A stretch of DNA of 64,000 nt from Microvirga sp. TS319 (GTDB lineage Bacteria > Pseudomonadota > Alphaproteobacteria > Rhizobiales > Beijerinckiaceae): contig NZ_JBGGGT010000001.1 of assembly GCF_041276405.1 (NCBI RefSeq), positions 789,501 through 853,500 on the forward strand. The letters are read 5' to 3'. The translations under genes and the position numbers were made by a program. This document shows, one piece after another, positions 25,471 to 34,284 of the stretch (positions are counted from its first letter, which is position 1; the number at the start of each line of letters is the position of its first letter). The notes beneath the pieces are model-generated. The model was not told the origin of the DNA and made no database searches. It was given only the letters and a program-made list of their open reading frames with translations.

Positions 25471-26343
25471 TCAACGATGAGCGTGTCTGGCGTTTCCTTT
25501 CGGCGGCTTGCCGGTCCCGTCCGCTTCCCGCAGACGAGCCTCGATCCAGGCTGCCTCCCGCTTGAGCAGCGGAACCAGTTCGCGCTGGCGCGCTTCGGTC
25601 AGACGGGTTTCGGTCGCTGCGATGGAAATCGCCCCGACCGGACGGCCGTCCGACCCGGGAATGGCGACCCCGATCGCCCATGAGTCGGGCAGGACCATGC
25701 CGGGATTGAGCGCATAGCCCCTTGCCCTCGTGTCCCGAACAAACCTGCGGAGAGCCGCAGGCGGACAAGCTGGGTACTTCTCGGCGAGCACATCGGCATT
25801 GGCTGCCAGGATCTCGTCAATCTCCTTATCCGGAAGGGCGGCGAGCAGCGCCAGGCTTCCGGCTCCAATGCCGAGAGGGTGGCGGTCTCCCGCATGGAGG
25901 GCATGAACCCGGATCGGATAGGGACCCTCTTCGCGGTGGACGCAAATGGAATAGACGTCCCGCGGAACCGACAGGAAGGCCGTGTCGCCTGTCTCCTGGC
26001 TCAGGCGGATCAGGGACCGGAGCGAGACAGAGTGGATGCCGAAACGGGCGCTCGCCAGGGTTCCAAGAACATAGATCTCGGGGCCCAGGTAATAGCGGCG
26101 GCTCTCCAGATCCTGATCGAGGAGCCCCGCCCGCACGAGCGCGAGCAGCATCCGGCGGACGGTCGGTTTCGAGAGACTGCATTGCGCCACGACGTCCGAC
26201 AGCCTGGCGCCCGAGGCTCCTGCCCGCCCCACCAGGAGAAGCAGCGTCGCGGCCCGGTCAATCGCCTGCGCTCCGCTGGATGCCGCTTCGTCGATTCCCT
26301 GCACGGCGATCTTGGCTGAAACAGTCTTGGGGTGTTCCAGCAT
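25471..26343 (-). CDS. IclR family transcriptional regulator (module B)
   Basis: 290 residues. Winged helix-turn-helix about 27-85: AIDRAATLLLLVGRAGASGARLSDVVAQCSLSKPTVRRMLLALVRAGLL. Effector domain about 100-270 with GDTAFLSVPRDVYSICVHREEG, HPLGIGAGSLALLAALP and GVAIPGSDGRPVGAISIAA. The N-terminus is about 25 residues longer than usual. It is divergent from the TRAP transporter operon and probably controls it. A clear AGGAGGT lies ahead of the ATG at 26343. A TGACA/TGTCA inverted repeat in the shared gap (26399-26415) is a candidate operator. Confidence 0.9.
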   Translation of the reverse strand: MLEHPKTVSAKIAVQGIDEAASSGAQAIDRAATLLLLVGRAGASGARLSDVVAQCSLSKPTVRRMLLALVRAGLLDQDLESRRYYLGPEIYVLGTLASARFGIHSVSLRSLIRLSQETGDTAFLSVPRDVYSICVHREEGPYPIRVHALHAGDRHPLGIGAGSLALLAALPDKEIDEILAANADVLAEKYPACPPAALRRFVRDTRARGYALNPGMVLPDSWAIGVAIPGSDGRPVGAISIAATETRLTEARQRELVPLLKREAAWIEARLREADGTGKPPKGNARHAHR

Positions 26344-26541
26344 GTGGACCTCCTAAGGTCGCCAAGATCTCTATTCCTCTAGGGGCGGAATTTTCATTTG
26401 ACAAGCATCCTGTCAGGGGTCCTCCTTTGAGTGCCAAAGCAAGCGTCCGGTAGTGGCGTGCAAGAAAATACCAAGCGGGTCCGACATATGGACCCGCATC
26501 GAGGAAACGTCAGGTCCTGCGGGACCGACCAGGAGGGTTAC
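26344..26541. promoter_or_regulatory. Divergent promoter region of module B
   Basis: The gap between the IclR gene and the TRAP binding-protein gene contains TGACAAGCATCCTGTCA (26399-26415), a 5-bp inverted repeat that overlaps a TTGACA-like -35 element. An operator overlapping the promoter would suit repression by the IclR protein. GGAGGG precedes the TRAP ATG. Confidence 0.45.
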
Positions 26542-27561
26542 ATGATTCTGTCTCGTCGCCGGCTGCTGACTGTCGGCTCCACTGCTCTCGCCGGCGCCGT
26601 TGTCGGAGCGCCGTTCATCGCACGCGCGCAGCAGGCGGAATTCACGTACAAATATGCGAACAATCTGCCCGATACGCACCCGATGAACGCCCGCGCGCGC
26701 GAGATGTCCGAGGCGATCAAGAAGGACACGAACGGCCGCGTCGATATCCAGATTTTCCCGAACAGCCAGCTCGGTTCGGATACCGATACCTTGAGCCAGG
26801 TGCGCTCGGGCGGCGTCGAGTTCTTCACGCTCTCCGGCCTGATCCTGTCCACGCTCGTACCGGCCGCATCCATCAACGGTGTCGGGTTTGCCTTCCCGGA
26901 TTACGATACGGTCTGGAAGGCCATGGACGGCGACCTTGGCGCTTATGTCCGGGCCCAGATCGCGAAGGCCAATCTCGTTGCCATGGACAAGATCTGGGAC
27001 AACGGCTTCCGGCAGACGACTTCGTCGACGAAGCCGATCAACACGCCCGAGGATCTGAAAAGCTTCAAGATCCGCGTGCCTGTGTCTCCGCTCTGGACCT
27101 CGATGTACAAGGCCTTCGAGGCGGCTCCCGCGTCGATCAACTTCAATGAGGTCTATTCGTCGCTCCAGACCAAGGTCGTGGAGGGACAAGAGAACCCACT
27201 GGCGATCGTCGCGACGGCGAAGCTCTACGAAGTGCAAAAGTACTGCTCGCTCACCAATCATATGTGGGACGGCTTCTGGTTTCTTGCCAATCGCCGTGCA
27301 TGGGAGCGGCTGCCCGAGGATCTGCGCACCATCGTCGCCAAGCACATCAATGCCGCAGCCGAGAAAGAGCGCGTAGACGTCGCCAAGCTCAATGCGAGCC
27401 TGCAGCAGGACATCGCCGGCAAGGGGATGATCTTCAATCAGCCCGATCCCACACCATTCCGAGACAAGCTGCGTCAGGCCGGATTCTATTCCGAATGGAA
27501 GGGCAAATACGGCGACGAGGCCTGGGCCATTCTCGAAAAGTCTGTTGGCAAACTGGTGTAG
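26542..27561 (+). CDS. TRAP transporter substrate-binding protein (DctP family)
   Basis: 339 residues. The N-terminus MILSRRRLLTVGSTALAGAVVGAPFIARAQ is a twin-arginine-like signal peptide with cleavage after ARA, giving a periplasmic protein. Mature part: TYKYANNLPDTHPMNARAREMSEAI, then VDIQIFPNSQLGSDTDTLSQVRSG, typical of DctP, and KSFKIRVPVSPLWTSMYKAF, where the Arg is the usual carboxylate anchor. VEGQENPLAIVATAKLYEVQKY is another family block. It would bind an organic acid for the fused QM permease downstream (5-nt gap). Confidence 0.9.
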   Translation: MILSRRRLLTVGSTALAGAVVGAPFIARAQQAEFTYKYANNLPDTHPMNARAREMSEAIKKDTNGRVDIQIFPNSQLGSDTDTLSQVRSGGVEFFTLSGLILSTLVPAASINGVGFAFPDYDTVWKAMDGDLGAYVRAQIAKANLVAMDKIWDNGFRQTTSSTKPINTPEDLKSFKIRVPVSPLWTSMYKAFEAAPASINFNEVYSSLQTKVVEGQENPLAIVATAKLYEVQKYCSLTNHMWDGFWFLANRRAWERLPEDLRTIVAKHINAAAEKERVDVAKLNASLQQDIAGKGMIFNQPDPTPFRDKLRQAGFYSEWKGKYGDEAWAILEKSVGKLV

Positions 27562-27566
27562 CCGCC

Positions 27567-29462
27567 ATGGCCCGCATCGAGTCTCATCCTGGCGGGGCAA
27601 GCCTCGTTGCGGAACGCTCGGCTGTGTCCAACGGACGTTCCTGGCTGGCACTGATCGATGCCGTCCTCGGCGCAGCCGTCGAAATTCCGGTCGCGATCCT
27701 TGTCGCGGCCGAGATCGTGATCCTGTTTGCGGGCGTGATCGCGCGCTTTGTCCTGCACCAGCCCCTGGTCTGGTCGGACGAACTCGCGTCTATCCTGTTT
27801 CTTTGGCTCGCCATGCTGGGAGCCGTCGTCGCATTCCGACGCAACGAGCATATGCGAATGACGGCGATCGTCAGCCGCACATCACCTGAGACCCGGGCGT
27901 TTCTCGATCTGTTCGCGACCGGAGCCGCGCTGGCCTTTCTCCTGCTTATCGCATGGCCGGCATTCGAATACGCCCAGGAAGAAACCTTCATCACGACCCC
28001 GGCGCTGGAGATCACCAATGCCTGGCGCGCGGCCGCCCTTCCGGTCGGCATCGGCCTTATGGCGATCTTTGCCCTGCTTAGGTTGTCTCGGGTCGGGTCG
28101 ATCAGGACGGTTGCGACCGCTATCGCGGCCGTCGCGGCAATCATCGCAGCATTCTGGCTCGCCGAGTCTCTGTTCCGCCAGCTCGGCAATCTGAATCTGG
28201 TCGTCTTTTTCGTCGGCGTCGTCGCCATGTCGGTGCTGGCAGGGGTTCCCATCGCCTTCGCGTTCGGGCTCGCGATCTTCGGCTACCTGACGCTGACCAC
28301 ACACACGCCACTCATGGTCCTCGTCGGGCGCATGGACGAAGGCATGTCGCATCTCATCCTGCTCGCCGTGCCGCTCTTCGTCTTTCTCGGCCTTCTGATC
28401 GAGATGACCGGAATGGCGCGTGCCATGGTGGCCTTCCTCGCAAGCCTTCTAGGGCATGTCCGGGGCGGGCTCCACTACGTGCTGGTCGGGGCGATGTATC
28501 TGGTGTCGGGCATCTCGGGCGCTAAGGCGGCCGACATGGCGGCCGTTGCGCCTGTTCTGTTCCCCGAGATGAAGGCACGCGGCGCCAAGCCTGGCGATCT
28601 CGTGGCTCTGCTCTCGGCTACGGGGGCGCAGACGGAGACCATTCCGCCGAGCCTTGTCCTGATCACGATCGGCTCAGTGACGGGCGTCTCGATCGCGGCT
28701 CTGTTCACGGGCGGCCTTCTGCCCGGCGTGGTGCTTGCCATCACCCTCTGCCTCGTCGTCTGGTGGCGCTATCGGAACGAGGATCTCAGCCACGTCAAGC
28801 GTGCGAGCCGGCGCGAAATCGGACGCGCCTTCGTCGTTGCAGTGCCCGCCATCGCGCTGCCCTTCGTGATCCGCGCCGCTGTAGTGGAGGGGGTCGCGAC
28901 GGCGACCGAAGTCTCCACGATCGGTATCGTCTATGCCATCGTCATCGGGCTCATCGTGTACCGGCAGTTCGACTGGACGAAGCTGAAACCGATGCTCGTC
29001 GATACGGCCTGTCTCTCGGGCGCGATCCTGCTCATTATCGGGACCGCCACAGGAATGGCCTGGGGCCTGACGCAGTCCGGCTTCTCACGCTCGCTCGCAG
29101 CATCCATGAGCGGCCTGCCGGGCGGAGCCATCACGTTCATGGCTGTGTCGATTGTCGCCTTTGTCATCCTGGGATCCGTTCTGGAAGGCATTCCAGCCAT
29201 TGTGCTCTTCGGGCCGCTGCTGTTCCCGATCGCGCGGGCCGTCGGCATCCACGAGGTGCACTACGCGATGGTGGTCATTCTGGCGATGGGCATCGGCTTG
29301 TTCGCACCGCCTTTCGGAGTGGGCTATTACGCCGCCTGCGCGATCGGCCGGGTCGAGCCGGCAGAGGGCATGAAGCCGATCCTCGGCTATATGTTCGCGC
29401 TCCTAATCGGCACGATCATCGTCGCGGCCGTGCCGTGGATCTCGATCGGCTTCCTCTCGTGA
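27567..29462 (+). CDS. TRAP transporter fused permease (DctQ-DctM)
   Basis: 631 residues from the ATG at 27567. Residues about 25-180 are the small DctQ part (four membrane segments; LVWSDELASILFLWLAMLGAVVAFRRNEHM). Residues about 210-631 are the large DctM part with 11-12 segments: GVPIAFAFGLAIFGYLTL, LLAVPLFVFLGLLIEMTGMA, SGISGAKAADMAAVAPVLFPEM and GLFAPPFGVGYYAACAIGRV. Fused QM proteins are known from sialic acid TRAP systems. It imports an unknown carboxylate with sodium ions. The stop is followed by a perfect hairpin at 29467-29490. Confidence 0.92.
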   Translation: MARIESHPGGASLVAERSAVSNGRSWLALIDAVLGAAVEIPVAILVAAEIVILFAGVIARFVLHQPLVWSDELASILFLWLAMLGAVVAFRRNEHMRMTAIVSRTSPETRAFLDLFATGAALAFLLLIAWPAFEYAQEETFITTPALEITNAWRAAALPVGIGLMAIFALLRLSRVGSIRTVATAIAAVAAIIAAFWLAESLFRQLGNLNLVVFFVGVVAMSVLAGVPIAFAFGLAIFGYLTLTTHTPLMVLVGRMDEGMSHLILLAVPLFVFLGLLIEMTGMARAMVAFLASLLGHVRGGLHYVLVGAMYLVSGISGAKAADMAAVAPVLFPEMKARGAKPGDLVALLSATGAQTETIPPSLVLITIGSVTGVSIAALFTGGLLPGVVLAITLCLVVWWRYRNEDLSHVKRASRREIGRAFVVAVPAIALPFVIRAAVVEGVATATEVSTIGIVYAIVIGLIVYRQFDWTKLKPMLVDTACLSGAILLIIGTATGMAWGLTQSGFSRSLAASMSGLPGGAITFMAVSIVAFVILGSVLEGIPAIVLFGPLLFPIARAVGIHEVHYAMVVILAMGIGLFAPPFGVGYYAACAIGRVEPAEGMKPILGYMFALLIGTIIVAAVPWISIGFLS

Positions 29463-29466
29463 GCCC

Positions 29467-29490
29467 GTCCTCGGCCACGAGGCCGAGGAC
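29467..29490 (+). terminator. Perfect hairpin after the TRAP genes
   Basis: GTCCTCGGCC and GGCCGAGGAC (10 bp, perfect) around ACGA lie 5 nt after the permease stop. No T-run follows, so it may protect the transporter mRNA from 3' decay or act as a partial terminator before the thiolase gene. Confidence 0.45.
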
Positions 29491-29550
29491 ATCGCCTGCC
29501 GCAATGAGGCCGGACCGCTGGGCGCTCCTGCCAAACTTGGAGACGATGAC

Positions 29551-30720
29551 ATGCCACGCGCATCGATCGTGGGTTGGGCCCACACCCCCTTCGGCAGGCT
29601 CGAGGCCCCCGATGTCGAAAGCCTGATGGCGGGCGTCTCCGGCGAGGCTCTCGCTCACGCGGGCGTTGGCCCCGAGGACGTGGACGGCATCTATGTCGGG
29701 GTCATGAACAACGGCTTCTCGAAGCAGGGCTTCGAAGCGGCCCAGGTTGCGCTGAGCCTGCCCGAACTCGCCCATGTGCCAGCGACGCGGCTGGAGAATG
29801 CCTGCGCGACCGGCTCCGCGGCTCTCTATACGGCGCTCGATTTCGTCGAGAGCGGTCGCGGCCGCGTGGCCCTCGTTGTCGGCGCCGAAAAGATGACCGC
29901 AAAACCGGTGATCGAGACGAGCGACATCCTTCTGAACGCCTCCTACCGCAAGGAGGAGGGCGACACCGAAGGCGGCTTCGCGGGCGTGTTTGGCCGGATC
30001 GCCCAGACCTATTTCCAGCGCTACGGCGACCGCAGCGAGGAACTGGCCCGCATCGCCGCGAAGAACCACAGGAACGGAGTCTCGAATCCGTATGCCCAGA
30101 TGCGCCGCGATTTCGGCTTCGAGTTCTGCAACGCCGTCTCGGACAAAAACCCCTATGTGGCGGCGCCGCTGCGGCGAACCGACTGCTCGCTTATCTCAGA
30201 CGGGGCGGCTGCCATTGTGGTGGCGGACGAGGAAACGGCCCAGAAGCTTCAACGCTCGATCGCGTTTCGCACCCGTCAGCACGTCAACGACATCCTTCCC
30301 CTGTCGCGGCGCGACCCGACGGCCTTCGCGGGCGCCCGAATGGCCTGGGAGAAGGCGCGGGCGAATGCCGGTGTCACGCTCGACGATCTCGACCTCGTCG
30401 AGACGCATGACTGCTTCACCATCGCCGAGCTCATAGAATACGAGGCGATGGGCCTCGTGGCTCCTGGCGAGGGCTACCGCGTGGTGCGGGAAGGCATCGC
30501 CGAGAAAGGCGGTCGTCTCCCGGTCAATCCATCCGGAGGATTGAAGTCGAAGGGGCACCCGGTCGGTGCGACCGGCGTGTCGATGCATGTCATGGCCTGC
30601 CTTCAGCTCATGAACGAAGCGGGCGATATGCAGATTCCGGCTGCTGCGCTCGCGGGCGTCTTCAACATGGGCGGTGCGGCCGTCGCAAACTACGTTTCCA
30701 TCCTGGAGCGTCTCAAATGA
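29551..30720 (+). CDS. Thiolase family protein (SCPx-type acetyl-CoA acetyltransferase)
   Basis: 389 residues. NACATGSAAL gives the nucleophilic Cys85; THDCFTIAE and GGLKSKGHPVGATG provide the C-terminal His/Cys region. These are marks of the SCPx-like thiolase subgroup, which cleaves 3-ketoacyl-CoA with CoA, frequently of branched or cyclic acyl chains. The DUF35 (OB-fold) partner that often accompanies such thiolases is absent here. Its stop overlaps the acyl-CoA synthetase start in ATGA, so the pair is translationally coupled. With the downstream SDRs it suggests a beta-oxidation-like route for the acid taken up by the TRAP system. Confidence 0.88.
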   Translation: MPRASIVGWAHTPFGRLEAPDVESLMAGVSGEALAHAGVGPEDVDGIYVGVMNNGFSKQGFEAAQVALSLPELAHVPATRLENACATGSAALYTALDFVESGRGRVALVVGAEKMTAKPVIETSDILLNASYRKEEGDTEGGFAGVFGRIAQTYFQRYGDRSEELARIAAKNHRNGVSNPYAQMRRDFGFEFCNAVSDKNPYVAAPLRRTDCSLISDGAAAIVVADEETAQKLQRSIAFRTRQHVNDILPLSRRDPTAFAGARMAWEKARANAGVTLDDLDLVETHDCFTIAELIEYEAMGLVAPGEGYRVVREGIAEKGGRLPVNPSGGLKSKGHPVGATGVSMHVMACLQLMNEAGDMQIPAAALAGVFNMGGAAVANYVSILERLK

Positions 30721-32354
30721 CCGCGACCGTACAGGCCACTCCCGGCGGCGTGACGCCCGTCTCCAAGCGGGTCATGAACCTGGCCAATTTCCTCCATCAG
30801 GCAGCACGGCGCCATGGGGAGGAGATTGGCTTCGTCTGGGGCGACATGAATCTGACCTGGGCCGAGCTGGACGGTCGTGTCAATGCCATGGCGGCGGCCC
30901 TGGCCGAAGGAGGTGTCAGGAAGGGTGACCGCGTTCTGGTGCAGTCCAAGAACTGCAACCAGATGTTCGAGTCAATGTTCGCCTGCTTCCATCTCGGTGC
31001 CGTCTGGGTTCCGACAAATTTTCGCCAGACCCCAGCGGAGGTGGCTTTTCTCGCCCAGTCGAGCGGCGCCTCCGCCATGATCTGCCACTGCGACTTTCCG
31101 GAGCACGTTGCGGTCGTGCGTGAGGCCGCTCCCGGCATTCGGCTCGTCATGTCCATCGGCGCCTCCGACTTCGGCCAGGATTACGATGCGCTCGTCGCGC
31201 AGCATTCCGGCGAGAGCGTGCCGATGGCAGACGTCCAGCACGATGATCCATGCTGGTTCTTCTTCACCTCGGGCACGACCGGACGGCCCAAGGCCGCTGT
31301 TCTCACCCATGGCCAGATGGCCTTCGTGGTGACGAACCACCTCTGCGATCTGATGCCGGGCACCACGCATAAGGATGCCTCCCTGGTGGTGGCCCCCCTG
31401 TCTCACGGCGCGGGCGTTCATCAGCTCACGCAGGTCGCACGCGGGGTCAAGACGGTGCTGCTCCCGGGCGACCGGTTCGACGTGGACGAGGCCTGGGCGC
31501 TCGTCGAGAAATGGCGGATCACGAACCTGTTCACCGTGCCGACCATCGTCAAGATGCTGACCGAGCATCCCGCGGTGCATGCGCACGACCACTCGTCCCT
31601 GCGCTACGTGATCTATGCCGGCGCTCCCATGTACCGGGAGGACCAGAAGCACGCGCTGAAGACGCTGGGAAAGGTGCTCGTCCAGTATTTCGGGCTCGGC
31701 GAGGTCACCGGCAATATTACCGTGCTTCCGCCTGCGCTCCATGAGCCGGAGGATGGGCCGGGCGTGAAGGTCGGAACCTGCGGCTACGAGCGCACCGGGA
31801 TGCAGATCTCGATACAGGATGCAACGGGACGCGTGATGGAGGCAGGGGAGACCGGCGAGATCTGCGTCTGCGGCCCGGCGGTATTCGCGGGCTACTACGA
31901 CAACCCGGAGGCCAATGCCAAAGCCTTCCGCGACGGCTGGTTCCGGACGGGCGACCTCGGTCACGTGGACCAGGCCGGCTATCTCTACATCACCGGACGC
32001 GCTTCTGACATGTACATCTCGGGCGGCTCCAACGTCTATCCGCGGGAGATCGAAGAGAAGATCCTGACGCATGAGGCGGTTGCCGAGGTCGCGATCGTGG
32101 GAGTGCCCGATAGGACCTGGGGCGAGGTGGGCGTGGCGGTCTGCATCCTCCGGCCGAAGGCCAGCCTCAGCGAGCGGGAGCTCTTGACGTGGATGGACGG
32201 AAAAGTCGCCCGCTACAAGCTTCCGAAGCGCGTGTTCTTCTGGGAGGCGCTTCCCAAATCCGCCTACGGCAAAATCACCAAGAAGGATATCCGGACGGAA
32301 CTCGAGGCCAGGGGTTGCCTGCCCCTGGACCAACCGACCCAGGTCCTAGCCTAA
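30717..32354 (+). CDS. Acyl-CoA synthetase (AMP-dependent ligase)
   Basis: 545 residues. The ATP/AMP motif is FTSGTTGRPKAAV (about 183-195); YFGLGEVTGNIT the second motif; GWFRTGDLGHVDQAGYLYITGRASDMYISGGSNVYPREIEE the third, hinge-containing block; and the C-terminal catalytic Lys is in SAYGKITKKD. It activates a carboxylic acid to acyl-AMP and then acyl-CoA in the cytoplasm. Located between thiolase and SDR genes behind the TRAP transporter, it most likely activates the imported acid. Substrate range cannot be read from sequence. Confidence 0.92.
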   Translation: MTATVQATPGGVTPVSKRVMNLANFLHQAARRHGEEIGFVWGDMNLTWAELDGRVNAMAAALAEGGVRKGDRVLVQSKNCNQMFESMFACFHLGAVWVPTNFRQTPAEVAFLAQSSGASAMICHCDFPEHVAVVREAAPGIRLVMSIGASDFGQDYDALVAQHSGESVPMADVQHDDPCWFFFTSGTTGRPKAAVLTHGQMAFVVTNHLCDLMPGTTHKDASLVVAPLSHGAGVHQLTQVARGVKTVLLPGDRFDVDEAWALVEKWRITNLFTVPTIVKMLTEHPAVHAHDHSSLRYVIYAGAPMYREDQKHALKTLGKVLVQYFGLGEVTGNITVLPPALHEPEDGPGVKVGTCGYERTGMQISIQDATGRVMEAGETGEICVCGPAVFAGYYDNPEANAKAFRDGWFRTGDLGHVDQAGYLYITGRASDMYISGGSNVYPREIEEKILTHEAVAEVAIVGVPDRTWGEVGVAVCILRPKASLSERELLTWMDGKVARYKLPKRVFFWEALPKSAYGKITKKDIRTELEARGCLPLDQPTQVLA

Positions 32355-32428
32355 GCATCGGGATGCATTCTCCAAACTGACACTAGGCCCTTTGCCGAAC
32401 GCTGCTACTCATCGGAACGGAGAAAGTC

Positions 32429-33226
32429 ATGGCTCAGGAACAGACGGTGCTGGTGACAGGAGGGGCTTCGGGAATTGGTCTTGCGGTCGTCGAGGCCGTT
32501 CTGGCCGAGGGCTGGCGCGTCGTCGTGGCGGATCTGGATCCAAAAAACCTCGACCGATGCAGGGAGGCTCTCGGGCCCTTCGGCGACCGTGTGCGGTTCG
32601 AGTCGATGAACGTTGCGGACGAGGATACGGTTGTCCGGGTCATTGCTGCGTGCGAGGCTGAGCTGGGCCCGCTGACAGGCGTCGTCAATTCGGCCGGCAC
32701 TGGGCGTGACGTGGCGGCACTCGACACGAGCGTTGAACTCTTCCGGATGATGCTGGAGGTCAACCTGATCGGCAGCTTCGTCGTTTCCCGCGAGGCCGCC
32801 CGGAGAATGCGGGAGCGAGGAGGCGGATCCATCGTCAACATCGCGTCTGTTTCGGGCGTCACGGGAAACAAGGGTCGCGTCGCCTACGGGGCTTCCAAGG
32901 GTGGCGTGATCACCATGACCAAGGTGATGGCGGTCGAACTGGCGTCGCTCGGGATTCGGGTGAACGCTATCGCGCCCGGCCCAATCGAGACGCCTCTGGT
33001 CCGGGAGGTTCACACGCCCGAGGTGCGCTCCGCTTGGATAGCGGCTGTGCCGCAGCGCCGATACGGCCTGCCGGACGAAATCGCCGGAACCGCAGTCTTC
33101 CTGCTCGATGGCCGCAAGTCCAGCTACATCACCGGGCAGACGATCTGCGTCGATGGCGGCTTCTCGACTTCGGGAATTCTGGATGCCGCGGCTGCTATGC
33201 CGGCCGAGGCCTCCGGCATGCGATAG
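32429..33226 (+). CDS. SDR family oxidoreductase, first of a pair
   Basis: 265 residues. Cofactor motif TGGASGIG (10-17), followed by VVVADLDP with an Asp that favours NAD. NSAGTGRD is the NNAG motif, NIASVSG holds the catalytic Ser and YGASK the Tyr and Lys. ITGQTICVDGGFSTSG is the usual C-terminal block. A GGAGAAAG site precedes the ATG. It likely acts as a 3-hydroxyacyl or alcohol dehydrogenase in module B, 74 nt after the ligase gene. Confidence 0.9.
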   Translation: MAQEQTVLVTGGASGIGLAVVEAVLAEGWRVVVADLDPKNLDRCREALGPFGDRVRFESMNVADEDTVVRVIAACEAELGPLTGVVNSAGTGRDVAALDTSVELFRMMLEVNLIGSFVVSREAARRMRERGGGSIVNIASVSGVTGNKGRVAYGASKGGVITMTKVMAVELASLGIRVNAIAPGPIETPLVREVHTPEVRSAWIAAVPQRRYGLPDEIAGTAVFLLDGRKSSYITGQTICVDGGFSTSGILDAAAAMPAEASGMR

Positions 33227-33239
33227 GGGTGACCAGGAC

Positions 33240-34043
33240 ATGGGCAATCGTTTGAAAGGCAAGACGGCTATCGTGTTCGGGGCAGGATCCTCTGGGGACG
33301 GCTGGGGCAACGGCAAAGCCGCAGCCGTAGCCTATGCACGCGAGGGCGCGCGGGTCGCCTGTGTCGACCTGATGCAGGATGCGGCGGAGGAAACGGCCGC
33401 CATCATCGAGTCCGAGGGTGGATCAGTTCTGTCGATCGCCGCCGATGTCACTGACGCGGACTCGATCGAAGGCGCCGTGGACCGAACAATTTCCGAATTC
33501 GGGCGGATCGACGTTCTGCACAACAATGTCGGCGTGACCCACATGGGCGGTCCCGTCGATCTGAGCGAGGAGCAGTTCAAGGCCGCTCTCGATCTGAATA
33601 TCGGTCCGGTCTATCGGTCCGCCAAGGCCGTCATCCCCCATATGCTGAGGCAGGGTGGGGGCGCGATCATCAACATCTCGTCGCTTGCGGCCATCCGATG
33701 GACTGGCTATCCGTACTTTGCTTATTATGCGAGCAAGGCGGCCGTGAACCAGGCCACCATGGCGCTCGCCATGCAATATGCCCGCAGCGGCATCCGTGCC
33801 AACTGCATCATGCCCGGCCTGATCGACACGCCGCTGATCTACAGGCAGATCTCCGCTCAATATTCGTCCGTGGAAGAGATGGTGGCGGCGCGCAATGCCG
33901 CCGTTCCACTCGGAAAAATGGGAACAGCGTGGGACATCGCCAATGCCGCGGTGTTCCTCGCGTCCGATGAAGCCCGCTTCATCACAGGAGTCTGCCTTCC
34001 GGTGGATGGCGGGCAGAGCTGCGCCGTGTCGGAATTCCACTAG
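33240..34043 (+). CDS. SDR family oxidoreductase, second of a pair
   Basis: 267 residues from the ATG at 33240, 13 nt after the preceding SDR. The Rossmann motif is unusual, GAGSSGDGWGNGKA (residues 14-27), longer than the classical TGxxxGIG, as found in one SDR subgroup. VACVDLMQ gives the NAD-favouring Asp; HNNVGVTH is the NNAG equivalent; NISSLAA and YYASKAAV carry the catalytic Ser, Tyr and Lys. ITGVCLPVDGGQSCAV ends the fold. The TAG stop (34041-34043) lies in CTAG at the edge of a palindromic repeat. Confidence 0.88.
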   Translation: MGNRLKGKTAIVFGAGSSGDGWGNGKAAAVAYAREGARVACVDLMQDAAEETAAIIESEGGSVLSIAADVTDADSIEGAVDRTISEFGRIDVLHNNVGVTHMGGPVDLSEEQFKAALDLNIGPVYRSAKAVIPHMLRQGGGAIINISSLAAIRWTGYPYFAYYASKAAVNQATMALAMQYARSGIRANCIMPGLIDTPLIYRQISAQYSSVEEMVAARNAAVPLGKMGTAWDIANAAVFLASDEARFITGVCLPVDGGQSCAVSEFH

Positions 34044-34152
34044 CGCATCGCGCGGCCCGCTGGGTCCGCTCGAACGATGCGCTGATCTAAGAAGGGAGAA
34101 TGGGATCGATCCCAAAAGTGCAAGTCCGCTTCCCGCGTCCGATGCTCTTGAG
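34040..34152. repeat. Dispersed palindromic repeat, copy 6 (two units)
   Basis: CTAGCGCATCG to CGATGCGC (34040-34083), the larger subtype with GGCCCGCTGGGTCCGC, is followed by a standard unit ending CGTCCGATGCTC. The left CTAG includes the stop codon of the preceding SDR gene. The order is the reverse of copy 8 at 51282-51438. Confidence 0.7.
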
Positions 34153-34284
34153 TACCGTCAGCGCACAGCGGAATTGTGCTCTTCTATGAACGACATTCAA
34201 AATCGAAAACCCGAAGAATGGGGCGTGAGTTCAAATCCGCGCCCGGCGCGAGAAAACACTTAAAGCAAACGGAAGGGAACGGGG

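Noticed and set aside
30972..32333. Long minus-strand open frame opposite the acyl-CoA synthetase gene
   Set aside because: Shadow of a well-supported AMP-ligase gene; no motif recognised.
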